NCBI GenBank assembly: GCA_035524275.1
Contig: DATKPC010000012.1
Coordinates: forward strand, 1-20,481
DNA: 20,481 nt
Source: DATKPC01 sp035524275
GTDB lineage: Bacteria; Pseudomonadota; Gammaproteobacteria; Burkholderiales; Burkholderiaceae_F
Reading direction: 5' to 3'
A model generated the notes under the pieces. The model was not told where the DNA came from and did no database searches. It was given only the letters and a program-made list of their open reading frames with translations. Positions 1 through 6,200 of the stretch are shown one piece after another. The first letter of the stretch is position 1, and each line of letters starts with the position of its first letter. The position numbers and the translations under genes were made by a program.

Positions 1-188
1 AACTCCGCGCCGGTAAGGACGCGCGGCCGCGGCGACGCATGCGGGTCGAGCCGGTGCAGCTCCAGCGAGCGCTGTCGCGACCGCGCGATCACGAGCGCGC
101 TGTCGTGGCCGTCGCTTGCGACGAGCGCGCCGCGAATCGGCGCCAACGCCGAACCCCCGGCGCGGTCGTCGTGCTCAACGCTGTGCAT
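1..188 (-). CDS. Partial CDS, N-terminal 62 codons of an unknown protein
   Basis: A reading frame starts at an ATG (complement of 186-188) and stays open to the window edge, so only its first 62 codons are visible. A purine-rich GGGGGAA lies a few bases upstream and can serve as a ribosome binding site. By my reading most codons end in G or C, as in the neighbouring real genes, which supports coding. The visible protein begins MHSVEHDDRAGGSALAPIRG and continues with a hydrophilic segment containing LVASDGHDSALVIARSR. I see no signal peptide, membrane segment or recognisable motif and do not assign a function. It is divergent from the sugar dehydrogenase-like gene and shares its 367-base upstream region. 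Confidence 0.5.
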   Translation of the reverse strand, partial: MHSVEHDDRAGGSALAPIRGALVASDGHDSALVIARSRQRSLELHRLDPHASPRPRVLTGAE

Positions 189-451
189 GGCGTTCCCCCG
201 TGACGTCAGTGCAGGAAGTGCCTCACGTCTTTATGCGTAGCCCCGGAAATCCGTGGTGTCGCGCTCGAGGCGACACCTGTCTGGATTCCGAATTCAAGAA
301 TTTTGCCTGATTCTTCATGCTACCTGCGCGGGCAACGCTGGCGCAACGACGGGAAGCGGGCGCTCGGGCGGTCATGCGATCCGCAGCGACAGTTGTCGCA
401 TCCCTGTCGCAGCCGGGAAGATCGACGCACCGCATCATCAGCGACACGAAT

Positions 452-469
452 CCGGATGCGCGCATCCGG
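452..469. promoter_or_regulatory. Perfect 18-bp palindrome, candidate operator
   Basis: CCGGATGCGCGCATCCGG reads identically on both strands. It ends two bases before the -35 hexamer of the promoter for the dehydrogenase-like gene, the usual place for an activator site. Binding by a regulator is inferred from position and symmetry only, and the regulator is unknown. Confidence 0.45.
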
Positions 470-471
470 CC

Positions 472-500
472 TTGTTGATGGATTTTTCGCTGCCTACACT
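472..500 (+). promoter_or_regulatory. Sigma70-like promoter of the dehydrogenase-cytochrome-permease set
   Basis: TTGTTG at 472-477 (-35) and TACACT at 495-500 (-10) are separated by exactly 17 bases that are AT-richer than the surroundings. A start near 507 would give a leader of about 50 bases before the ATG at 556. The match is good for so GC-rich a genome, but it is a prediction. Confidence 0.5.
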
Positions 501-555
501 CGCCGGCGTCCGGTCCCGGACCCCATAGCCCAGATCGACAGGGAGGAGACATCGA

Positions 556-1815
556 ATGAAGCTTCGTATCGCTATCGCAGCGGCCGCGGTTGCATCGGCG
601 TTCGCGGTTGCCGCGCCGTCGGCGTTTGCCGACGACGCGCTCGAGACGCTCGGCGCGTTCCACCAGACGGCCCCCATCGACTGGCCGACGATCCCGCAAG
701 GTGGCATCAAGGCCGACAAGATCAAGGAGACGCTGCAGAAGATCAAGCTGCCGCCGGGCTTCCACATCGACCTGTACGCGCTGGTCCCCGATGCGCGCCA
801 CATGGCGGTCGGCCCGCAGGGCGTCGTGACGTTCGTCGGCACGCGCAAGAACAAGATCTACGCGGTGACCGACCGCGCGCGCGCCGGCTTCGCGGAAGAG
901 GTCAAGGAGTTCGCCCCGTCGCTGCCGAAGAAGATCCCGAACGGCCCGTGCTTCTCGAAGGACGGCTTCCTGTTCATCGCCGAACAGAACCGCGTGCTGA
1001 TGTACCCGGCCGCCGAATTCTTCTACGAGAGCCAGGACGTCGTCGCGGTGCCGGTCGTCGCCCAGGGCGAACTGATCCCGCCGGCCGAGGAAAGCTACAA
1101 CCACACGGCGCGCGTCTGCCGGATCGGCCCGGACAACAAGCTGTACATCCAGCTGGGCCAGCCGTACAACGTGCCCGCCAAGGAGAAGCTCGCGCTGTAC
1201 AAGAAGGTCGGCATGGGCGGCATCATCCGGATGGACCGCGACGGCAAGAATCGCGAGGTCTATGCGACCGGCCTGCGCAACCCCGTCGGCATGGACTTCA
1301 ATCCGAAGGACAAGTCGCTCTGGACGAACGACAACCAGGTCGACGGCATGGGCGACACGATCCCGCCGGGCGAAATGGACCGGATCGACAAGGCCGGCCT
1401 GGACTTCGGCTTCCCGTGGTACGGCGGCGGTCACACCCGCACCGACGAGTACAAGAGCGAAACGCCGCCGGCGGGCGTCGTGTTCCCGGAAGTCGAGCAG
1501 GCCGCGCACGCAGCCGACCTCGGCCTGGTGTTCTATACGGGCAAGATGTTCCCGGCCAAGTACCAGGGCGCGATCTTCTCGACGCAGCACGGTTCGTGGA
1601 ACCGGACGGATCCGGTCGGCGCCCGCGTGATGGTCACGTACCTCAAGGATGACGGCCACGTCGCCGGTCCGTCGGTGCCGTTCGCCGAAGGCTGGAACGA
1701 GAGCGGCCACTACCTCGGCCGGCCGGTCGACGTCGCGGTCTCGTGGGACGGCTCGCTGCTGGTCTCCGATGACCTCGTCGGCGCGATCTATCGGATCACG
1801 TACGACGGCAAGTAA
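556..1815 (+). CDS. PQQ-dependent sugar/sorbosone dehydrogenase-like periplasmic beta-propeller
   Basis: This 419-residue protein belongs to the glucose/sorbosone dehydrogenase family of six-bladed propellers, most of which oxidise aldoses or related alcohols/aldehydes in the periplasm using PQQ. Residues 1-25 form a Sec signal peptide (hydrophobic AIAAAAVASAFAVAAPSAFA, then DD). Family motifs are visible. NHTARVCRIGPDNKLYIQLG at 182-201 carries His183, at the place of the catalytic His of soluble glucose dehydrogenase. GLRNPVGMDFNP at 239-250 has Arg241 at the PQQ-contact position. Also seen are LWTNDNQVDGMGD, GFPWYGGGHT and QHGSWNR. The ATG at 556 follows a strong GGGAGGAG. A cytochrome c and an LctP permease follow on the same strand, fitting electron transfer from the enzyme and uptake of its product. 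The substrate cannot be read from the sequence. Confidence is high for the family and low for the substrate. Confidence 0.88.
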   Translation: MKLRIAIAAAAVASAFAVAAPSAFADDALETLGAFHQTAPIDWPTIPQGGIKADKIKETLQKIKLPPGFHIDLYALVPDARHMAVGPQGVVTFVGTRKNKIYAVTDRARAGFAEEVKEFAPSLPKKIPNGPCFSKDGFLFIAEQNRVLMYPAAEFFYESQDVVAVPVVAQGELIPPAEESYNHTARVCRIGPDNKLYIQLGQPYNVPAKEKLALYKKVGMGGIIRMDRDGKNREVYATGLRNPVGMDFNPKDKSLWTNDNQVDGMGDTIPPGEMDRIDKAGLDFGFPWYGGGHTRTDEYKSETPPAGVVFPEVEQAAHAADLGLVFYTGKMFPAKYQGAIFSTQHGSWNRTDPVGARVMVTYLKDDGHVAGPSVPFAEGWNESGHYLGRPVDVAVSWDGSLLVSDDLVGAIYRITYDGK

Positions 1816-1834
1816 GGCGACACCGATCGCCTCG

Positions 1835-1866
1835 ACGGCTCCGGCGCTCGCGCCGGAGCCGTTTCT
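1835..1866 (+). terminator. Strong GC hairpin with short T tract between dehydrogenase and cytochrome genes
   Basis: ACGGCTCCGGCGC (1835-1847) and GCGCCGGAGCCGT (1850-1862) are perfect complements of 13 bases. The real stem is a little shorter because of the tiny loop. TTTCT follows. It lies 20 bases after the dehydrogenase stop and 28 bases before the cytochrome ATG. It could be a partial intrinsic terminator, or a 3' stabilising stem that lowers expression of the downstream genes relative to the dehydrogenase. Confidence 0.6.
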
Positions 1867-1893
1867 ACATGATGGACGCGGGAGGGTAATTCC

Positions 1894-2262
1894 ATGGTCA
1901 CGACGCGTGGTCCGATGCGGGGCTCGACGCGCCGCGTGCTGGCGGCAACCTTGGCCGCCACGCTCGCCGCGTCCACCACGGCAGCGCATGCCGACGGCAG
2001 CGCGAAGGCGGGGCGGGCGAAGGCGAAGACCTGCGAAGCCTGCCACGGCCTCGACGGCGTCTCGAAGATCCCGGAGGCGCCGAACCTCGCGGGCCAGGTC
2101 GAGGCCTACCTGGTCGAGCAGCTCAACTCGTTCAAGAGCGGTGCGCGGTCGAACGCCATGATGTCGGTCATTGGACCTACACTGTCGCCGCAGGACATCG
2201 CCGACCTTGCGGCCTATTACTCGTCGATCGAAATCACGGTCGGCAAGGTTCCCGGCGAATAG
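1894..2262 (+). CDS. Small periplasmic cytochrome c (class I, c4/c553-like)
   Basis: This is a 122-residue exported monohaem cytochrome. An N-terminal region with Arg residues and a hydrophobic stretch (VLAATLAATLAAS) ending in AAHA is a signal peptide. Residues 47-51 are CEACH, the haem-binding CxxCH. Met89 or Met90 in SNAMMSVIG is the likely sixth ligand, followed by the typical end LSPQDIADLAAYYSSI of the c4/c553 group. The ATG at 1894 follows GGGAGGG at good spacing; a second ATG at 1915 is possible but lacks such a site. It lies between the sugar dehydrogenase-like gene and a permease gene, so it probably accepts electrons from the dehydrogenase and passes them to the respiratory chain. 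The partnership is inferred from gene order. Confidence 0.88.
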   Translation: MVTTRGPMRGSTRRVLAATLAATLAASTTAAHADGSAKAGRAKAKTCEACHGLDGVSKIPEAPNLAGQVEAYLVEQLNSFKSGARSNAMMSVIGPTLSPQDIADLAAYYSSIEITVGKVPGE

Positions 2263-2341
2263 ATAACCAGACCCATTCCAAGAGACAACCGCCGGCGGCT
2301 GCAGCAGAGCGCGACCGCGGCGTTGAGAGAGGCGACAACCC

Positions 2342-3976
2342 ATGATCCACCAGATCCTGAAGCCCGTGGCCGACAGCTTGCCGCTGTCGTTCATCGTTGC
2401 GGCATTGCCGGTCGCGACGGTGCTCCTGATGCTTGGCGTCGTGAGGCGCCCGGCGTGGCAGTCGGCGCTTGCCGGCGTCATCGTCGCGCTGCTCCTCGCG
2501 ATCGGCGTCTGGCAGATTCCGGCGCCGATGGCGCTCGACATGGTCGCGGCCGGCGCGGTCTTCGCGCTGTGGCCGGTGATGTGGATCGTCTTCAATGCGC
2601 TGCTGCTCTACAACATCGCGGTCATCTCCGGCCGCTTCGACGCCTTCCGCGACTGGATCCTGCAGCACCTGCCGAATGACCGGCGCATCGTGCTCGTCGT
2701 CATCGGCTTCTGCTTCGGCTGCCTGCTGGAGGGCGTCTCAGGGTTCGGCACGCCCGTCGCGATCACGAGCGCGCTGCTGATCCTGGTCGGCTACCCGCCG
2801 CTGGAGGCGCTGACCTTCACGCTGATCTTCAATACCGCGCCCGTCGCCTTCGGCGCGCTGGGCGTGCCGGTCACCGTGCTCGGGCAGGTCACCGGGCTGC
2901 CGGCGCCGGTGCTCGGCGCGATGATCGGGCGCCAGTTGCCCTTCATCGCGCTGCTGCTGCCGTTCTACGTCATGGGCATCTACGGCGGACGCCGCTCGAT
3001 CGCGGCGCTGTGGCCCTTCCTGCTCGTGGCCGGCGGCAGCTTTGCCTTGGCGCAGTTCATCTCCTCGAACTATCTCGACTATGCGCTGACCGACGTGCTG
3101 TCGTCGCTCTCGAGCCTGATCGTCACGCTGCTGTTCCTGCGCGTCTGGAAGCCGGCGCCGGATGCGGCCTTCGCGGTGCAGGCGCGACAGGCGGCGCCGA
3201 CCGACGTGAAGGGCAGCACGGCCTCCGCGGTCGTCTCGTCCGGCAGCGTCCCGGCGTGGCAGGGTTGGCTGCCGTGGCTGATCGTCTCGGTCATCGTCAT
3301 CGCCTGGACGCACCTGAAGGTGTTCGCGAACTTCCAGCAGACGATTCCGTGGCCGGGCCTGCACAACCAGGTGTTCATCACGCTGTACAACAAGGCGTAT
3401 GCGGCGAACTGGATCTTCCAGCCACTCGCCACCGGCACCGCGATCCTGATCGCGACGTGGGTGACGGCGGCGATCGTCGGCGTCGGGCCGGCGCGCTACG
3501 TCGCGGCCATCGGCGCGACATGGCGCCAGGCCCGGCTGGCGATCCTCGCGGTCGCGCTGATCGTCGGGCTGGCGTACCTGATGAACTACTCCGGGATGAA
3601 CTACACGCTCGGCCTCGGCGTGGCGTCGGCCGGCAAGCTGTTCATCGTGCTTTCGGCGTTCCTCGGCTGGGTCGCCGTGTTCCTGTCCGGCAGCGACACG
3701 TCGGGCAATGCGCTGTTCGGCAACCTGCAGGTCGTCGCGGCCAACCAGCTCGGACTCAACCCGGTGCTGATCGCGGCGACCAACTCGTCCGGCGGCGTGA
3801 TGGGCAAGATGATCTCGCCGCAGAACATCGCGACCGGCGTGTCGGTGACCGACCTGAAGGGGCAGGAGGGCGTCGTGCTGGCGCGGACCTTCAAGCACAG
3901 CATCATCCTGACGATCCTCCTCGGCGCGCTCGTCGCGCTGCAGCAGTACGTGATTCCGGGGATCATTCCGCACTGA
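2342..3976 (+). CDS. L-lactate permease family (LctP) transporter
   Basis: This 544-residue inner-membrane protein has roughly a dozen hydrophobic helices and matches the LctP family, which imports lactate, glycolate and other 2-hydroxy acids with protons. Diagnostic motifs are EGVSGFGTPVAI near residue 134, FLSGSDTSGNALFGNLQ, and TNSSGGVMGKMISPQNIA near residue 480. A less conserved hydrophilic stretch at about 275-305 looks like the usual central cytoplasmic loop. An AGAGAGG precedes the ATG. No lactate dehydrogenase (lldD or lldEFG type) lies beside it. Its upstream neighbours are a periplasmic dehydrogenase and a cytochrome c, so it may take up the acid made by that enzyme instead of lactate. 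Family is certain; substrate is inferred. Confidence 0.9.
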   Translation: MIHQILKPVADSLPLSFIVAALPVATVLLMLGVVRRPAWQSALAGVIVALLLAIGVWQIPAPMALDMVAAGAVFALWPVMWIVFNALLLYNIAVISGRFDAFRDWILQHLPNDRRIVLVVIGFCFGCLLEGVSGFGTPVAITSALLILVGYPPLEALTFTLIFNTAPVAFGALGVPVTVLGQVTGLPAPVLGAMIGRQLPFIALLLPFYVMGIYGGRRSIAALWPFLLVAGGSFALAQFISSNYLDYALTDVLSSLSSLIVTLLFLRVWKPAPDAAFAVQARQAAPTDVKGSTASAVVSSGSVPAWQGWLPWLIVSVIVIAWTHLKVFANFQQTIPWPGLHNQVFITLYNKAYAANWIFQPLATGTAILIATWVTAAIVGVGPARYVAAIGATWRQARLAILAVALIVGLAYLMNYSGMNYTLGLGVASAGKLFIVLSAFLGWVAVFLSGSDTSGNALFGNLQVVAANQLGLNPVLIAATNSSGGVMGKMISPQNIATGVSVTDLKGQEGVVLARTFKHSIILTILLGALVALQQYVIPGIIPH

Positions 3977-4011
3977 GGCCGATGCGCCGGCGGTTCGGTC
4001 GCCGGCGTCGG

Positions 4012-4141
4012 CCCTCTCCCCCGCCCCTCTCCCGCTCGCGCGGGCGAGGGGAGATCCGGCGTCAGCCGGTGGTACGGCGTTTCAATTCTCGACGACGAGA
4101 CTCCCCTCGCCCGCGAAGCGGGAGAGGGGTGGGGGAGAGGG
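4012..4141. repeat. 130-bp inverted-repeat element (REP/BIME- or MITE-like)
   Basis: The arms 4012-4053 and 4101-4141 are inverted copies of each other, differing by one substitution and one single-base gap over about 42 bases. They begin and end with CCCTCTCCC / GGGAGAGGG. Each arm is itself nearly self-complementary (CCCCTC-TCCCG ... CGGGC-GAGGGG). The 47-base centre holds a short CCGG-N6-CCGG hairpin. It sits between the convergent permease and OmpA-like genes, the usual place for such extragenic palindromes, and can also act as a terminator for both. No transposase is nearby. Only one copy is visible here. Confidence 0.8.
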
Positions 4142-4186
4142 TGCCCGCCAGGACGACGCGCCGCGCGTCGCCTGCCGCCGCGGCGG

Positions 4187-4660
4187 CTACTTCAGCGCAT
4201 GCGTGATGACGACCGAGCGGTTTTTCGCGCGACACGGCGCCTCGTCGCAATGCACGCGCGGCGCGGTCGCGCCGAGATCGACGATGTCGATGCGTCGCGG
4301 ATCGAGCCCCATCTGCACGAGGTGCCGCAGGACGTCGCGTGCCCTGCGCAGGCCCAGGTCGCGCTGCGGCGGGCTGTCCTCGCTGGCGTCGCGCCGTCCT
4401 TCGAGCTTCAGCCGATCGCCGGCGAAGTCCTGCGCCAGTTGCACGTGGTCGATGACCACCGAGGCCTGCTCGTCCTCGACGACGGCGTCGCCCGGATCGA
4501 ACAGGACGACCTCGTCGGCCAGTTCCCGCGCCCGGCGCTCGAAGGCCGCATCCTGCGCGACGGCCGTCGATGCGCCGACGCACGTCGCGAGCAGGACCGC
4601 GATCGATGCCGCATGGCGCGGCACGGCAACATGAAGGGATGGCAGGATGGAGCGTCGCAT
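4187..4660 (-). CDS. Small OmpA C-terminal-like periplasmic protein
   Basis: I take the ATG at 4660, which follows GGCGAGA, giving 157 residues. Upstream in-frame starts would add an Arg-rich tail unlike a real N-terminus. Residues 1-36 form a signal peptide (hydrophobic ASIAVLLATCVGASTAVAQ). The remainder resembles the OmpA C-terminal peptidoglycan-binding fold. KLEGRRDASE at 85-94 takes the place of the GHTDxxG motif and keeps Asp91. LGLRRARDVLRHLVQMGLDP is the helix, and KNRSVV at 146-151 keeps the Asn-Arg pair. Cys138 and Cys143 may pair. There is no beta-barrel domain and no lipobox I would trust. It is 121 bases downstream of the lactonase-like gene on the same strand and may be cotranscribed with it. 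The sequence is divergent, so peptidoglycan binding is inferred. Confidence 0.7.
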   Translation of the reverse strand: MRRSILPSLHVAVPRHAASIAVLLATCVGASTAVAQDAAFERRARELADEVVLFDPGDAVVEDEQASVVIDHVQLAQDFAGDRLKLEGRRDASEDSPPQRDLGLRRARDVLRHLVQMGLDPRRIDIVDLGATAPRVHCDEAPCRAKNRSVVITHALK

Positions 4661-4739
4661 CGCGCGATTCTCGCCGATGCGCGTCTCCTGGCGGGAGTGA
4701 CGTCGCCCGCTCGCGGGACCGGGCGCCAGCGGGCCGGCA

Positions 4740-4763
4740 GCGGCGGCCGGGCCGGGCCGCCGC
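4740..4763 (-). terminator. GC hairpin after the lactonase-like gene
   Basis: GCGGCGGCC and GGCCGCCGC form a perfect 9-bp stem with a 6-base loop, just beyond the stop at 4782 on the leftward strand. No T tract follows, so it is at best a weak terminator or an mRNA 3' stabiliser. Confidence 0.3.
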
Positions 4764-4781
4764 CGACGCCGGACGCGCGCG

Positions 4782-5954
4782 TCAATCCGCCGCGATGCCC
4801 TGCGCACCGTTGGGAATGCCGGCCGCCGCATTGACCGGCGTCAGGCTGCCGTCGCTTTCGATGCGGAAGCCGTTCACGGTGCCGGTGCCGCCGCGCACGT
4901 AGAGATAGGGGCCGCCGTGGGAAAGCGCCATGTCGAGGGGTATCGCCACGCCGCTCGCGGCCGATGCGCTGAGGAGCGTCAGCGCGCCGTCCGGCGCGAT
5001 GCCGAGGCTGCTGATCGTGCCGGTGCCGGCGTTCGCGGTGTAGGCGTAGCGGCCGTCGTGGGTCGCCTCGAGCCAGCACGGCGCCTTCTGCCCTGTCAGC
5101 GCGACGGACGCGCTCAAGAGCGACAACGATCCATCGCGATCGATGTCGTACGACGAGGCCGCGGCGGCGCCGGCCTCGGAGACGATCGCATCGCCGCGCC
5201 GCGTGATCGCGAAGCCGAACGGCACCGCGCCGCTCGAAGGATGCGCGACGGGAGCCGTCGCGTAGCCGTAGCGATTGACGGCATAGGTGTCGATCGTCTG
5301 CGTTCCCTTCTCGGTGACCATCAGGACGGCGCCTCCGTCGGCAAAGCTGACCTGGGCCGGGGCGGCCTTGGCGCCGCCCGCGAGCGGACGCTGCGAATTC
5401 GGCAACGGCACGAGGCGATGGCGGATCGGATCGATGACGAATCCGCTGATGTTGGGCAACGCGCCGGCGGTGTTCGCCGCGGAATTCAGCACGTAGACGA
5501 GGAGGCCGTGCACGGCGATGCTGACGGGCTCGATGCCGCCGGACGGCTCCCGGTCGACCAGTTGAAGATGCGTGCCGTCGGCATCGAACACCGAGATGTC
5601 GTTGCTGCCGGCATTGACCGCGAGCAGCAGCCCGTGCGAATGGACCAGCGCGTGCTGCGATCCGAGCGGATCCGGCACCGGGTTGGATCCGTTGGCGACG
5701 AAGTACCCGTTGCCGCCCGTGGCCACGCTGCCCGACGGCGTCAATGTCCCGTCGGCGGCGCGCGCGTAGACGAGGATGGCGTTGCCCGCCGGCGCCGGCT
5801 GGTTGTCGAGCACGTAGACGGCTCCGGCCCGTTCGCCGGCGCCTGCCGTTGTCGCGGCGAGCGCGGCAAGCAGGGCGAGCCCGCCCGCCGCCAACGCATG
5901 GCGCAGGCCGCTCGCGGACGCGTGGGGAGCCGTATCGCACCTCAGGTTCTTCAT
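4782..5954 (-). CDS. Exported lactonase-family (6-phosphogluconolactonase-like) beta-propeller
   Basis: This 390-residue protein has the repeating blade pattern of the seven-bladed lactonase family (PF10282 type). Examples are VYVLDNQPAPAGNAILVYARAADG, LLLAVNAGSNDISVFDADG, LVYVLNSAANTAG, ISGFVIDPIRHRLVPL, ATHDGRYAYTANAGTG and YVRGGTGTVNGFRIESDG. Residues 1-40 look like a signal peptide with a long N region and an Ala/Leu core, so it probably acts in the periplasm, unlike cytosolic Pgl. The ATG at 5954 follows an excellent GGAGGAA. Many family members have no proven lactonase activity. It is divergent from an AraC regulator, which may control it. A role in hydrolysing lactones made by the periplasmic dehydrogenase upstream is possible but speculative. 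Confidence 0.75.
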   Translation of the reverse strand: MKNLRCDTAPHASASGLRHALAAGGLALLAALAATTAGAGERAGAVYVLDNQPAPAGNAILVYARAADGTLTPSGSVATGGNGYFVANGSNPVPDPLGSQHALVHSHGLLLAVNAGSNDISVFDADGTHLQLVDREPSGGIEPVSIAVHGLLVYVLNSAANTAGALPNISGFVIDPIRHRLVPLPNSQRPLAGGAKAAPAQVSFADGGAVLMVTEKGTQTIDTYAVNRYGYATAPVAHPSSGAVPFGFAITRRGDAIVSEAGAAAASSYDIDRDGSLSLLSASVALTGQKAPCWLEATHDGRYAYTANAGTGTISSLGIAPDGALTLLSASAASGVAIPLDMALSHGGPYLYVRGGTGTVNGFRIESDGSLTPVNAAAGIPNGAQGIAAD

Positions 5955-5987
5955 CGTTCCTCCAGGTTGTCACCGATGGAATGGGAC

Positions 5988-6005
5988 CTCGACGACATCG
6001 TCGAG
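5988..6005. promoter_or_regulatory. Inverted repeat CTCGACGA-ca-TCGTCGAG, candidate operator
   Basis: Two perfect 8-base arms are separated by 2 bases, in the 246-base gap between the lactonase-like gene and the AraC gene and 34 bases upstream of the lactonase ATG. It could be a regulator site in the lactonase promoter or leader. A small open frame also crosses it, so the symmetry could be accidental. Confidence 0.3.
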
Positions 6006-6200
6006 TCCATCGCGACGATTACCGCACGCGGCGCGGCAGGGGTCTTGCAGAAAACGCTCGCCGACCGCGAAGCCCTGGGCGAGTCTGTAATGGCCCGCAC
6101 GAATCCGCCGGGATGTAAGGCAACGCGCGGGTCGGACGACTGATCGCCACCTCGCCGCGCCGCGGCGCGTTCAGGGGGCTCCGATGCCTTCCGCGCAGCC

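Larger units (their letters stand above)
189..555. other. Intergenic regulatory region of 367 bases
   Basis: No convincing gene lies here. The stretch separates two divergent genes. From left to right it holds a perfect stem (GGTGTCGC, 7-base loop, GCGACACC at 255-277), an inverted repeat GCGACA-gt-TGTCGC at 386-399 followed by another TGTCGC at 405-410, a GCGACA at 441-446, an 18-bp perfect palindrome at 452-469, and a sigma70-like promoter at 472-500. The small open frames crossing it lack ribosome binding sites and look like chance frames. Confidence 0.6.

Noticed and set aside
223..2595. Very long leftward open frame of 790 codons opposite the dehydrogenase, cytochrome and permease genes
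   Set aside because: It is antisense to three genes with clear homology, is extremely Arg/Asp/Val-rich without domains, and arises from the GC-biased third positions of the real strand.
4661..4831. Longer N-terminus for the OmpA-like protein
   Set aside because: The extra residues are Arg/Pro/Ala-rich with no signal character, while the internal ATG at 4660 begins a normal signal peptide.
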